Notes: a model not told the origin generated them from the sequence alone. DNA of 64,000 nucleotides from Lutibacter sp. (GCA_030694935.1 JAUYUA010000021.1:1-64000), one strand, 5' to 3'. Numbered from the stretch's first letter, positions 54,307 to 64,000 are shown. A program made the numbers and translations.

Positions 54307-57300
54307 TTATTTCCCTTTCGCCAAAAACTCATTAATTTTAGCCATTAAATCCTTTTGGTTAAACGGTTTAATTAAAATATCATTACAGCCCGCCTCTTTT
54401 ATATGCTGTATATCAACAGCTGTAGAATAAGCTGTTTGCGCTATAATGGGCAAGTTGGCCGCAAATTTTCTAATCTCTTTTGTGGCTTCATAACCATTCA
54501 AAACAGGCATTTTTATATCCATTAACACCAAATCTATTTGCGGATTTGATTTAAATAAATCAATCGCTTCAACTCCCGTTTTGGCTCTAAGAATATTAAT
54601 GTTCAAATCTGACAAAAATTCTTCTATCAACATAAAATTTAAATCCTCATCTTCAGCCACCAATAATGTTTTGGTTTCTTCTAAAGTAAAGTCCTTGTTT
54701 TTATTGACCACTTCGCCTAAAAAATCTTCCTTTAAAACTTTTTTGTATGGAATTGAAACGTAGAATACGGAACCTTTACCAATTTCTGACTGCAACGATA
54801 TATTTCCGCCCATCAATTCGGCATATCCTTTTGAAATTGACAAACCCAACCCTGAACCGCCATAAAAACGTGTACTTGATTTTTCTACCTGGCTAAATCG
54901 GTCAAATATTTCTTCGTGCATATTGGCCGGAATTCCAATGCCTGTATCTTCAACATAAAATTCGAGCATTTTTTCTTTTACCGTATAGCCAAAATTTATG
55001 CTGCCTACAGTTGTAAATTTAATGGCATTTCCAACCAAATTGGTTATTATTTGCAGCAGTTTTGTTTCGTCCGAAATAATTTCATCTTCGCCTTCGGGTA
55101 AAAATAGGTTTAAATTTAAGTCTATATTTTTTGCTGAAACACCTTTTTTGAACTGTTCATATACCAATTTAAGGAGGGCGTTCAATTTGATGTCATTTTC
55201 CCTAATTATTTCCTGACCAGCTTCTAAACTGGCAATATTGATGATGTCGGTAATGATGGAAAGCAACTGATTGCTGCTTTTTATGACAATGTCGCTATAT
55301 TTGTTCTTTCTCTCAAAAGAAAGGTCAGGATCTTTAAGAAAACCTGAAAATCCTATAATTGCGTTCATTGGGGTACGAATTTCATGAGAAATATTGTGCA
55401 AAAATGCCGTTTTCAAACGATCGCTTTCTTGTGCCTTTTCCAAGGCATTAATCAATGCTGTTTCGTGCTTCTTTTTATCTGTAATGTCCTCTTTTACCGC
55501 CAAAAAGTTTGTGATTTTTCCCTTATCATTAATAATGGAAGAGATTGATGCCTGTTCCCAATAAATACTGCCGTCTTTCTTTTTGTTTAACAATTCTCCA
55601 AACCAGTCTTTTCCTGAAGTAATGGTTTTCCATAAATCTGAATAAAGCTCATTGCCTTGATGACCCGATTTAAGGATCCTTGGGTTTTTTCCAATGACTT
55701 CTTTTTGTGAATAACCCGTAACTTCCTCAAATTTTTTGTTTACATATTCAATATTGCCTTTTATGTCTGTTATAATAACCGTTGCCGGACTTTGTTCAAC
55801 TGCTTTTGAAAGTTTGCGCAATTCGTCCATTGCCTTTTTTCTGTTTGTCTCATCAAAAAGATATCCTTTTATTGTTTTTAAATTTCCTTTCGAATCAAAT
55901 CCCCCTCTAAGGTTCCCCACAACATTGATCACTTTGCCGTCCAATTTTTTAAGGTCTGCTTCAAAAAAAGTTAAAATTTTATTTTCCTTTATTTCTTTAA
56001 TCATTTCATTTCTGGCGCCTTTAATTGCAAATATTTTATTAATATCACTGGCTAAAGCTTCTTCTTTGGATGAAAATCCACAAATTTTAAGAAATGCCGG
56101 ATTGCAGTTTAAAAGCTTACCTTCAGCGGTGGAAATAAAATCGCCCGTTAAATCGTCTTCAAAAAAGCTTTTATATTCTTCCCTGCTTTTAAACAAATCT
56201 TCTTCTACAATTTTTCGTTTGGAAATATCCCTGCTTACGCCAAGAATCCAAGATGGGATGTTTTCATCATTTGCCAATAGGGAAATCCTTATTTCTGTCC
56301 ACACTTTGGTGCCGTCTTTTTTAATCACTTCCAACTCCAATAATTGAGGCTCTGGATTTACCTCCATTTTTTGATCCAAATCTGGATCGAAAAGCGCAAT
56401 TGATTTTAGGAGTTTTTTATAGGAATCCTTTGTTAAAACATTGGCAATTGGCTGATTGATTAGCTCTTCAACCTTATATCCCTTAAGCGTTTCAACAGAG
56501 GGACTCACATAAGTGAATTTTAAATTGATGTCGAGCGTAAAAATTACATCGCCGGCATTTTCTGCCAACAATTTGTATTTTTTTTCACTGGCGGTAATTT
56601 TTTTTTGCTGAATTTCCAATTGATGCTTTTGGTATGCATTCAAAAGCATTGAAGGAAGTCTTAATAAATAATTTTCTCGTTTCACCAAATATTCATCAAC
56701 ACCCAATTTTAAAGCCTGTACCGCAACTTCTTCGTTCCCCTGGCCGGTAACTATCAGAATTGGAATGGAAAGTTTTCGTTCCTGCCTTATCGTTTTAACA
56801 GCTTCCAAAGCATTAATTCCAGGTAAATGATAATCCATTAATAAAATATCGAAGTAACTTGTTTCTTCATCCGATTTAGGCAGTAATTTTAATGCCGAAA
56901 TGGCATCAGGCACTGCTTTAATTTGCAAATTAGGCGAATGTTGCCTAAAATGTCTTTTTGTGAAATCAATATCCGCTTCGTGCCATTCCACATATAAAAC
57001 ATTGATAATTTCCGATTTGTATTTTTGGGATTTGTTGAAATTTTTGATGGCTTGTTTTATGGCTTCGGGAAGTTTTTTAAGATATCCCCTAGTTTTTACC
57101 AAATAATCATCTGCACCTGCTTTTAATGCCGTAATGGCAATTTCTTCATCTCCTTCAATGGTTAAAATAATGATGGCTATGGGCAGGTTTTTTTGTCGAA
57201 TAACTGTAAGCAAGTCTATTCCGTTACCATCAGGCAAATTTAAATCGAGCAGCAACAAATCATATTTCTCTTCACTTTGAAGCAATTTATCGGCATCTGC

Positions 57301-57417
57301 AATTGTTTTTGCGCTTTGAAAAATGCATTCAGGAAATGCTTTGGAAACGGCACGTTCCGTTAATTCAATATCCGAGATATTGTCTTCAAGATAAAGGATT
57401 TTTATGGGATTTTTCAT
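54307..57417 (-). CDS. Hybrid histidine kinase: REC-REC-PAS(x3)-HisKA-HATPase-REC
   Basis: 1036 residues, cytoplasmic. Two receivers at the N-terminus (about 1-125 with D58 in LLLDLNLPDGNG, and 143-262 with LLMDYHLPGINA), three PAS domains (about 278-402, 408-528, 530-655), HisKA with H678 in NISHEIRTPM, HATPase (about 775-885, DTGIGIPANMHEEIFDRF, GSGLGLSI) and a third receiver (about 910-1036, D967 in MDIKMPVLNG). Receivers in front make it a kinase that can be switched by other kinases. It follows a stand-alone receiver by 12 bases and the giant kinase before that, so the three probably form one phosphorelay operon. Confidence 0.93.
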   Translation of the reverse strand: MKNPIKILYLEDNISDIELTERAVSKAFPECIFQSAKTIADADKLLQSEEKYDLLLLDLNLPDGNGIDLLTVIRQKNLPIAIIILTIEGDEEIAITALKAGADDYLVKTRGYLKKLPEAIKQAIKNFNKSQKYKSEIINVLYVEWHEADIDFTKRHFRQHSPNLQIKAVPDAISALKLLPKSDEETSYFDILLMDYHLPGINALEAVKTIRQERKLSIPILIVTGQGNEEVAVQALKLGVDEYLVKRENYLLRLPSMLLNAYQKHQLEIQQKKITASEKKYKLLAENAGDVIFTLDINLKFTYVSPSVETLKGYKVEELINQPIANVLTKDSYKKLLKSIALFDPDLDQKMEVNPEPQLLELEVIKKDGTKVWTEIRISLLANDENIPSWILGVSRDISKRKIVEEDLFKSREEYKSFFEDDLTGDFISTAEGKLLNCNPAFLKICGFSSKEEALASDINKIFAIKGARNEMIKEIKENKILTFFEADLKKLDGKVINVVGNLRGGFDSKGNLKTIKGYLFDETNRKKAMDELRKLSKAVEQSPATVIITDIKGNIEYVNKKFEEVTGYSQKEVIGKNPRILKSGHQGNELYSDLWKTITSGKDWFGELLNKKKDGSIYWEQASISSIINDKGKITNFLAVKEDITDKKKHETALINALEKAQESDRLKTAFLHNISHEIRTPMNAIIGFSGFLKDPDLSFERKNKYSDIVIKSSNQLLSIITDIINIASLEAGQEIIRENDIKLNALLKLVYEQFKKGVSAKNIDLNLNLFLPEGEDEIISDETKLLQIITNLVGNAIKFTTVGSINFGYTVKEKMLEFYVEDTGIGIPANMHEEIFDRFSQVEKSSTRFYGGSGLGLSISKGYAELMGGNISLQSEIGKGSVFYVSIPYKKVLKEDFLGEVVNKNKDFTLEETKTLLVAEDEDLNFMLIEEFLSDLNINILRAKTGVEAIDLFKSNPQIDLVLMDIKMPVLNGYEATKEIRKFAANLPIIAQTAYSTAVDIQHIKEAGCNDILIKPFNQKDLMAKINEFLAKGK

Positions 57418-57429
57418 TTCTTTGAGCCC

Positions 57430-57864
57430 TTAATTTATATTTGCTTTATTTAAACCTGTCCAATACAGTTCAATTTGCGCCGCCACTTCAATAAATTTAT
57501 CAAAACTGACTGGTTTTACAATATAAGAATTCGCGCCAAATTCATAAGCTTTAGAAATGTCCCGGTCGTCTCCGGAAGAAGTTAACACCACTACGGGAAT
57601 GGTTTTATAAACCGGATGCGATTTTAAAGTTTTCAGCACTTGATGTCCATCCACTTTCGGTAATTTTAAATCGAGTAAAATAACCATAGGAACTGGGGCT
57701 CCCTGATCCCACAATTCCATTTGTTCCAAAGCCTGTTCCCCATCTCGCGCCACAACAATTATTGTGTTACTTTTTTGTTTTTTTAGTGCGCGCAAAGTTA
57801 AATCGACATCTACCGGATTGTCTTCAACAAGCAAGATTGTTAAATTTCTGGTCTCATTGGTCAT
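57430..57864 (-). CDS. Single-domain response regulator (Rcp1-like)
   Basis: 144 residues, only a receiver: acidic pocket VEDNPVD, phospho-acceptor Asp in VILLDLKLPKVDG, Thr/Ser in VVLTSSGDDRD, and the conserved Lys in YIVKPV. The longer loop around LWDQGAPVPM is typical of Rcp1-type regulators that pair with PAS/GAF sensor kinases. With no DNA-binding domain it passes phosphate on, here most likely from the giant kinase upstream (8 bases away) to the hybrid kinase downstream (12 bases away). Confidence 0.95.
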   Translation of the reverse strand: MTNETRNLTILLVEDNPVDVDLTLRALKKQKSNTIIVVARDGEQALEQMELWDQGAPVPMVILLDLKLPKVDGHQVLKTLKSHPVYKTIPVVVLTSSGDDRDISKAYEFGANSYIVKPVSFDKFIEVAAQIELYWTGLNKANIN

Positions 57865-57872
57865 CGTATTTA

Positions 57873-60800
57873 TTATTTTATTTGTTTTGGAATTTCCAGA
57901 TAAAAAACGGCACCTTCCCCCAATTTGCTTTCAGCCCAAACTTTACCGCCCAATTTTTCCATAGATTTTTGCACCATAGCCAATCCAATGCCCGTTCCGG
58001 GGAAATCTTCAGGTAAGTTAAGTTGTTGAAATATCTCAAAGATACGGTCTTTATATTTCATATCAAATCCAATTCCATTATCTTTTATCGCTAAAAGCCA
58101 GTTAGTTGGTTTATTTTTAAGCGAAATTTCAACGACAGGTTTTTTATGTTCACCAGAAAATTTGATGGCATTGTCAATGAGGTTTCTTAATGCAATGGTC
58201 AATCCCTGAACATCGGCCACAATTTCAATATCGGGCACTTTTATGCTGAAAGCACATATTGTGGCAGAAATTTCCGATTCAAATTGCGTTTTCAGCATTT
58301 TTAGCAATTCCTTAATTTTTATGGGCTCTAATCTAAGTGTGGCTCTTTCCAATCGCGAATAGTCCAACAAATCATTGATTAACTTATTCATGTGTATCGT
58401 GCCTTTTCTGATGGAATGAATAAAATATTGCGCTTCTTCATTTAAACTGCCCGAATAAAGTTCCATCAACAAATTACTGTACCCGTCTATGCCACGCAAT
58501 GGCGCTTTTAAATCGTGTGAAACCGAATAGGTAAAAGTTTGCAATTCCTTGTTTGCTGATTCTAATTGTTGCGTTCGGAGCGCCACTATTTTTTCAAGAT
58601 TCACATTCTGGTTGTTAATCTCATCATACAGCCTTAAATTGTCTATGACTATAGAGGTTTGCAAAACAATGGTTTCCAATAATTTTAAGCTTCTTGGGGT
58701 GGGTTTTGTGTCCGTTCTGGTAAATACACAAAGCACCCCAATACTTTTTCCATCCGCAACAAAAGGAAATGCCGCGTGAAAACGAATACCATCACCCTGA
58801 AGCACTTCTCGTGTGGCATATTTTAAAACCTCGTCTTGCGAATCCAGAATTAAAGGATTACAGTCCAAAGCGCAATTTCCGCATAAACATTCTCCAATTT
58901 TAACTTTATTATTGGTAAAATCTTCAAGGATTTCTTGTGAAGCACCTCTTTCAACAACAAGGTTAAATGTATCGTCGGGATTAATTAAACAAATGGTTCC
59001 GCCCTCTAAACCAACCACTTCAATTGCTATTTCCAGTACTTTATTGAGGGTCAAATTCATATCTTGCGAGCTTACCAAATATAAAATGGCGTTGTTCAGT
59101 ATTTGCAATTCCCTGTTTGCATTATAAATTTCTTCTTCGGCATTTTTACGATTGGTGATGTCGGTAGAAATACCGCCAATGGCATATATTTCTCCTTTGG
59201 CGTCAAAAAGTGGAAATTTAGATGTCAGGTAAAAATGATTTCCGTCTGCTTCCATATTTTCTTCTTCAAAAAAGAGGGTTTGTTTTGAATTGATTACTTG
59301 TAAATCGTTATTTCTGTGTTGTTCGGCAATTTCCTTCGGAAAATATTTTTCACGTGTTTGCCCTAAAAGTTCCTCTTGGGAGGTTCCCAAAAGTTTTTCA
59401 AATTTTTTATTGACAAGCAAAAATTTGCCGTTTAAATTAAAAATATAAATAAATGCCGGACTAAAATCCAGAATATTCTTGATGGTTTGGTTGCTTAACC
59501 GCAAATTTTCCTCGGCTTGTTTGCGCTCGGTGATGTCTTGAAAGAAAATGGCTATCCCGTCTTCAGTTGGGTTTATTCTATTCTCAAACCATAAGTTATA
59601 GGGTTCATAATATTCTTCCAATTGAATGAATACTTTTTCACTCATTGCTTTTTCATAATTCTTTTGAAATGGCTGGCCTACACCTTCCGGGAATTCTGTC
59701 CAGATGTTTTTGCCTATCATTTCCTTCGGATCTCTGTTGAAAATCTTTCCGGCTTTTTCATTCATATATGTGTAACACCAATTTTTATCAAGCGAAACAA
59801 AGGCGTCACTCATACTTTCTAAGGTTTTTACCACAAGTTTGTGTTTGGCCTGTATTTCAATTTCCGCTTGTTTGCGTACCGTAATATCTTGAAAAGCCCC
59901 TTGTACTTTAACAATTTTTCCTTTATTATCCCTTACAGCTTCTCCTATAGTTCTAACCCAAACCCGGTTTCCTTTTGAAGTAATAATTTCCATTTCTTCA
60001 TCGTAAGAAATTCCGTTTTGCACGCAATTGGCAAAGACTTCTGTGATTTTATTTCGACATTCAGGTGCATAAAAAAGGATGCCTTCTTCCACCAATGGAG
60101 TATAACCGACTGGCATTTCGTGAATTGCGGCAACTTGGTCTGACCAATAAGTACGATTTTCCTTTAAATTCACATTCCACCCACCAAATTTTGCTGTTTC
60201 ACCGGCAATATGTAGCAGCGTAAAGGTTTCTTTCAGTTTTTCCTCGGCTTGTTTGCGATCGGTGACGTCGCTGGCGGCACCGAACCATTCAAAAATTTCG
60301 CCATTTGCATCCAACCGCGGTATTGCACGAGAAAAAGTCCAGCCAAAGGAGCCATCAATACGCCATACCCGATGCTCTAATTCAAATAAACTCTTAGTCC
60401 GGATAGCTTCCTGTATAACCGCCATAACATACACCTGATCATCTGGGGGGATGTATTCTTGAAACCAGGCAGCGTTTGGCTTAGCAGTGTTTACGATAAA
60501 ACCTCGTCCATCCAATTCGTACATCACACTCCAATCCGGGCTCATTCGATAAACGCTATCGGAACTGGCCATTATCAAGGTGCGGAATTTTTCTTCGCTT
60601 TCGTGTAACTCTTCTTCTGCCAGTTTTCGCTCGGTGATATCCTGAAAGAATCCAAAAATCCGCCGATGTTCCAAATCAGCCTCACCAATTGTTTTAACCG
60701 ATCGAAAATTGCCTTTTGCGGTGATGATTTCCAGCTCCAAATCGAATGGTTCGCCAAATTCAATGGCACGTTGTACGGCTTTTTCAATAACCGGCCTTGA

Positions 60801-63800
60801 TTCCGGAGTATAATAATTGAATCCCGTTTCAACGGTTGGCTTGTAATCATCTTCAACTTCATGAATGCGGTAAACCTCTTCAGTCCAGGTCTGTTTCATG
60901 GTATCAATATTGAATTCCCAGCCACCGACCTTCCCAATTCTTTGAGACTCTAACAACAATCTTTGGCTCTTTTCCAGCTCTTGTTCTTTCAGGTTACGCT
61001 CAATCGCAATTTTTGCAAGATGGGTTGCTCTTTCTAACAATACAAAATCTTCTTCCTTTGGGGTGCGCGGTTCTCGATAATACATGGCAAAAGTGCCAAG
61101 AACCTTTCCCTCGGAATTTATAATGGGTGTTGACCAGCAGGCGCGCAGACCGTATGCTCTTGCAAGTTCGCGATAATCGTCCCAAAGAGGATCAACTTCT
61201 ATGTCTGTGACGATGACTACTTCTTTGCGATAGGCGGCCGTACCACATGAACCGGCGTTTGGACCAATAGGAGCGCCTTCCAATGCGTTGTTGTAGGCTT
61301 CCGGCAGGTGCGGAGCAGCACCATAATGCACATGGATGCCGTCATCATCAAGCAAAAGAATGGATGCTATAGTTGTTTTTTCAGAAAGCGCCTCAACTGT
61401 TAGTACAATCTTTTCGAGTATTTTCGAAAACGGAGTATTTTGGGTGATTATTTCAAGCAGATACTTTTCTGAATTTCGTAATAGTTCTGAATGCTTTCGT
61501 TCGCTAATATCCTGAAATGCGCCCTGTACTTTAACAATTTTTCCTCTATTATCCCGTACAGCTTCTCCAATAGTTCTAACCCAAACCCGGTTTCCTTTTG
61601 AAGTAATAATTTCCATTTCTTCATCGTAAGAAATTCCGTTTTGCGCGCAATTGGTAAAGACTTCTGTGATTTTATTTCGCCATTCAGGTGCATAAAAAAG
61701 GATGCCTTCTTCCACCAAGGGGGTATAGCCAGCAGGCATTTCGTGAATTGCGGCAACTTGGTCTGACCAATAAGTGCGATTTTCCTTTAAATTCACATTC
61801 CATCCGCCTAATTTCGCTGTTTCACCGGCAATCCTTAAAAGCGCATAGTTTTCTTTAAGTGCTTCTTCTGCCTGTTTCCGCTCGGTAATAACTTCTGAAA
61901 AGAAAATTATGCCGCCTATTTTATCTAGTTGATCATACCAAGGGTGAATTTCCCAGCGCACCCAGTCTAATGTTCCGTCGGCACGCAGGAAAGAATCCTC
62001 CTCATTTTTTATAATTTCACCTGCTAAACAGCGTTGGTGTATTTCTTTATATTCGGCTGTCATTTCAGGGAAAATTTCATAATGTGACCGTCCTGTAATT
62101 GCTGTTTCTCCCAACCTGTAATCCAATTTAAATCGGTCGCTTGCAACAATATATTTCATTTCTTTGTCAAACATAGCAATGGCTGCCGGACTGTGTTTTA
62201 CAAAAAGTTGAAGTACTCTTTCATTGCGTTTAATGGCTTCCGTCAGATTTTTTCGTTCGGTAATATCCATCAAAGTTCCCCTCACAATAACACCTTCGCC
62301 TTTGGAATTTCGTTCTACAACTTGTCCAATCACATTAAGCCAATGGATTGTTTTATTTGGATAAACTACCCTAAAATCGAAAGAATATTTGTCTGGTCCG
62401 CCAGAAGCTACGGATTTTTGTATAAAACCCGATGATATTTCACGATCTAAAGGGTGTGTAGCGTCTAAAAAAGTGTCCATTTTCCATTTTTCCTGTAGTG
62501 GGAGTCCATACAATTGGTCGTGATTTTTAGAACGGGACATAGAATCGGTATTAAAATTATATTCCCAAACGGCAACATTTGCCAATTCAGTTGACAAGCG
62601 TAAATTTTCTTCACTTTTTTTAAGTGCTTCTTCAGTTTGTTTTCGCTCGGTGATGTCTCTCACAATTCCTTGAAAAACAACCTCAAATCCATACAGGTTT
62701 TTTAACATTGAAACGCTAATTTCCACAGGAATTAATTGCCCCTTTTTGGTTAATAAATGGGCTTCAAAAGAGGGAACTATTTCATCCCTTATCAAATCTT
62801 TAATTCTCTCTTTTGATTCCTCCAAGCTTGCTTCTTTAAAAATATCAGACAATTTCAAAGAAAGGAATTCTACTTTTGAATAACCGCTACGGTTAATAAG
62901 TTCTGCGTTTGCCAGAAGTAATTTTCTGTCTTTGGAAAAAATAACAATGCCGTCTCTGGCTTGTTCAAAAATAGACTGGAATTGAATTTCATTTTCTTTT
63001 AATTGTTCATAAAGCTGTACGTTTTTGCTTGAAACTTGTTGGTACTTTTGACGAAATGTCAGTTTATAAAATATATCTTTAAAGGAATCTACTTTGGATT
63101 CACTTCTTCTGATCAATTTTTCATAATGTTGAAGATAAAATGAAAAAATTAATGAAAAAACCAGGACAGATGAATATTTTGAGATGATACTGTCATAAAA
63201 AGTTTCCGGAAAGCTTCCCGTGCCAATAAAAATGCCAAAAGAAAAAAGTAGCGTGTCTAATGTTAGCACCAATAACATCGAAAAAAAGAATCGTAAAAAA
63301 AGCTGGGAAACATATTTAGAAACAGTCTCATACAGAAATACGATCACAAAAACATCTATTAAAAGCGCTAAAGTCCCAACAATGGTAATCATTGAATCCT
63401 GCGTGAAAAATTCTTTCGGAAAATTGTATATATTTTTTACGCCCTCAAGATCTATTCCCCAACTAATGACGATGAGCATAAATGACATTACCAAATTGGC
63501 TGCAAGTATGGCATAAATAACTTTTCGTGCTTCAAGAGCATCTTCTCTAACATAAATCAGCAGAATTGCAAATAAACCCCCGGTGAATATGATATTTCCT
63601 GGCGACACAAAAATGCCATTTGCAACTTCAAAGTAAAATGAACTCGTTAAAAATACTTGAATGAATTGGAAAACCCCTAAAGCTGTAAATAATGGACCCA
63701 AGCCAAAAATTGTTCTGATCCTAAAAAGTGTTAAGATTAAACCGGCTACTATTGCGGCTTGCAAAAGGAGAATAAATATTTGGTGGTAGTTTATGCTATC

Positions 63801-63803
63801 CAT
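57873..63803 (-). CDS. Giant membrane sensor kinase: 7TM-PAS(x4)-GAF-PAS(x5)-GAF-HisKA-HATPase
   Basis: 1976 residues. Seven membrane helices (about 9-28, 33-53, 67-84, 94-115, 137-158, 168-192, 207-225), a coiled coil, then PAS at about 270-388, 395-518, 525-645, 650-770; GAF 780-936; PAS 945-1060, 1065-1185, 1190-1310, 1315-1428, 1435-1553; GAF 1560-1728; HisKA with H1763 in SVSHDLKAPLRG; HATPase about 1865-1976 with DNGIGFDMKYKDRIFEIF. PAS units 653-772 and 1194-1313 are nearly identical, a recent internal duplication. The second GAF has a four-Cys cluster. No receiver; its partner is likely the single-domain regulator 8 bases downstream. Confidence 0.93.
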   Translation of the reverse strand: MDSINYHQIFILLLQAAIVAGLILTLFRIRTIFGLGPLFTALGVFQFIQVFLTSSFYFEVANGIFVSPGNIIFTGGLFAILLIYVREDALEARKVIYAILAANLVMSFMLIVISWGIDLEGVKNIYNFPKEFFTQDSMITIVGTLALLIDVFVIVFLYETVSKYVSQLFLRFFFSMLLVLTLDTLLFSFGIFIGTGSFPETFYDSIISKYSSVLVFSLIFSFYLQHYEKLIRRSESKVDSFKDIFYKLTFRQKYQQVSSKNVQLYEQLKENEIQFQSIFEQARDGIVIFSKDRKLLLANAELINRSGYSKVEFLSLKLSDIFKEASLEESKERIKDLIRDEIVPSFEAHLLTKKGQLIPVEISVSMLKNLYGFEVVFQGIVRDITERKQTEEALKKSEENLRLSTELANVAVWEYNFNTDSMSRSKNHDQLYGLPLQEKWKMDTFLDATHPLDREISSGFIQKSVASGGPDKYSFDFRVVYPNKTIHWLNVIGQVVERNSKGEGVIVRGTLMDITERKNLTEAIKRNERVLQLFVKHSPAAIAMFDKEMKYIVASDRFKLDYRLGETAITGRSHYEIFPEMTAEYKEIHQRCLAGEIIKNEEDSFLRADGTLDWVRWEIHPWYDQLDKIGGIIFFSEVITERKQAEEALKENYALLRIAGETAKLGGWNVNLKENRTYWSDQVAAIHEMPAGYTPLVEEGILFYAPEWRNKITEVFTNCAQNGISYDEEMEIITSKGNRVWVRTIGEAVRDNRGKIVKVQGAFQDISERKHSELLRNSEKYLLEIITQNTPFSKILEKIVLTVEALSEKTTIASILLLDDDGIHVHYGAAPHLPEAYNNALEGAPIGPNAGSCGTAAYRKEVVIVTDIEVDPLWDDYRELARAYGLRACWSTPIINSEGKVLGTFAMYYREPRTPKEEDFVLLERATHLAKIAIERNLKEQELEKSQRLLLESQRIGKVGGWEFNIDTMKQTWTEEVYRIHEVEDDYKPTVETGFNYYTPESRPVIEKAVQRAIEFGEPFDLELEIITAKGNFRSVKTIGEADLEHRRIFGFFQDITERKLAEEELHESEEKFRTLIMASSDSVYRMSPDWSVMYELDGRGFIVNTAKPNAAWFQEYIPPDDQVYVMAVIQEAIRTKSLFELEHRVWRIDGSFGWTFSRAIPRLDANGEIFEWFGAASDVTDRKQAEEKLKETFTLLHIAGETAKFGGWNVNLKENRTYWSDQVAAIHEMPVGYTPLVEEGILFYAPECRNKITEVFANCVQNGISYDEEMEIITSKGNRVWVRTIGEAVRDNKGKIVKVQGAFQDITVRKQAEIEIQAKHKLVVKTLESMSDAFVSLDKNWCYTYMNEKAGKIFNRDPKEMIGKNIWTEFPEGVGQPFQKNYEKAMSEKVFIQLEEYYEPYNLWFENRINPTEDGIAIFFQDITERKQAEENLRLSNQTIKNILDFSPAFIYIFNLNGKFLLVNKKFEKLLGTSQEELLGQTREKYFPKEIAEQHRNNDLQVINSKQTLFFEEENMEADGNHFYLTSKFPLFDAKGEIYAIGGISTDITNRKNAEEEIYNANRELQILNNAILYLVSSQDMNLTLNKVLEIAIEVVGLEGGTICLINPDDTFNLVVERGASQEILEDFTNNKVKIGECLCGNCALDCNPLILDSQDEVLKYATREVLQGDGIRFHAAFPFVADGKSIGVLCVFTRTDTKPTPRSLKLLETIVLQTSIVIDNLRLYDEINNQNVNLEKIVALRTQQLESANKELQTFTYSVSHDLKAPLRGIDGYSNLLMELYSGSLNEEAQYFIHSIRKGTIHMNKLINDLLDYSRLERATLRLEPIKIKELLKMLKTQFESEISATICAFSIKVPDIEIVADVQGLTIALRNLIDNAIKFSGEHKKPVVEISLKNKPTNWLLAIKDNGIGFDMKYKDRIFEIFQQLNLPEDFPGTGIGLAMVQKSMEKLGGKVWAESKLGEGAVFYLEIPKQIK
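59882..60209 (-). repeat. In-frame duplicated PAS segment, copy B
   Basis: 328 bp that match 61505-61832 with about 21 differences by eye (roughly 94% identity), same length, offset 1623 bp = 541 codons. Lies within the giant sensor kinase (residues about 1199-1307). Confidence 0.85.
61505..61832 (-). repeat. In-frame duplicated PAS segment, copy A
   Basis: Partner of 59882-60209, encoding residues about 658-766 of the giant kinase. Both copies encode GETAK-GGWNVNLKENRTYWS and EMEIITSKGNRVWVRTIGE. The rest of the gene shows no such nucleotide-level similarity. Confidence 0.85.
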
Positions 63804-64000
63804 TTATTACTATAATTTTTGCTGATTAAATGTTTTGTTTAAAAACTAAAATTACACAATTATTTATGTAATAATCTATTAAAGGTTTATATTTTAGAAA
63901 TAACCTAAAAATAAAGTGTTGGATTAAGATATGAAAATCTTCAAAATAAATTTTGAAAATCTAGTTTTTTTGCCGAAAAAGTGAGGAATTGTTTTTTATG

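Overview
The window is AT-rich chromosomal DNA from a member of the Bacteroidota, most likely family Flavobacteriaceae. The evidence is lineage-typical: a PorW/SprE gliding and type IX secretion lipoprotein beside a bactofilin and an ATP synthase cluster without atpD/atpC; a subunit a with a signal peptide and long periplasmic extension; a TonB-dependent receptor with a CarboxypepD_reg-like domain; DUF5687- and DUF6168-type membrane proteins; lipoproteins with short Cys20 signals; TAnnTTTG promoter boxes; and A-rich rather than Shine-Dalgarno leaders. No rRNA, tRNA, CRISPR array, prophage or complete insertion sequence was seen.

Layout. 1-566 is a gene-free repeat zone (nested inverted repeats, then GC-rich tandem palindromes). 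567-8100 holds a ClC channel with a small Cys-rich protein upstream, a secreted MORN-like protein, and a leftward unit of a small CarboxypepD_reg-like protein, a beta-helix lipoprotein and a TonB-dependent receptor. Three leaders here carry 11-bp-phased TTAA[C] direct repeats. 8101-14242 carries dgt, a Schlafen/AlbA_2 protein, an SDR oxidoreductase, two lipoproteins and a Gfo/Idh/MocA oxidoreductase. 14359-22678 is the leftward porW-bactofilin-atpI-DUF6168-atpBEFHAG cluster. 22991-32800 holds an ABC exporter pair, a PaaE-like reductase, a LysE exporter, a PepSY-TM protein, a P-type ATPase, a duplicated-domain secreted protein, a SIMPL protein and mtgA. 32901-47547 holds two secreted peptidases, SOD, fbp, a GNAT, aspartate kinase, a PlsC-GNAT lipid acyltransferase, a TM2 protein, a dehydrogenase-glyoxalase fusion, a four-helix-bundle (S23/IVP) gene between repeat arrays, and panB. 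47746-63803 is dominated by signalling: four histidine kinases (two of them hybrids, one with nine PAS domains) and a stand-alone receiver, with ywbE and glutaminase between them.

Most of the novelty is at the DNA level: (i) a four-helix-bundle gene bracketed by two directly oriented arrays of about 16-bp repeats; (ii) a small inverted-repeat element inserted with an apparent 8-bp target duplication inside the arm of a second inverted-repeat element, with a third palindrome inside it; (iii) hairpins in the atp operon placed only after the genes for the multi-copy subunits c and alpha; (iv) phased operator-like arrays that may define a small regulon; (v) a duplicated leader in front of two adjacent genes, one copy interrupted by a GC-rich palindrome; (vi) a dehydrogenase-VOC gene fusion; (vii) a 328-bp in-frame duplication inside a giant sensor kinase.
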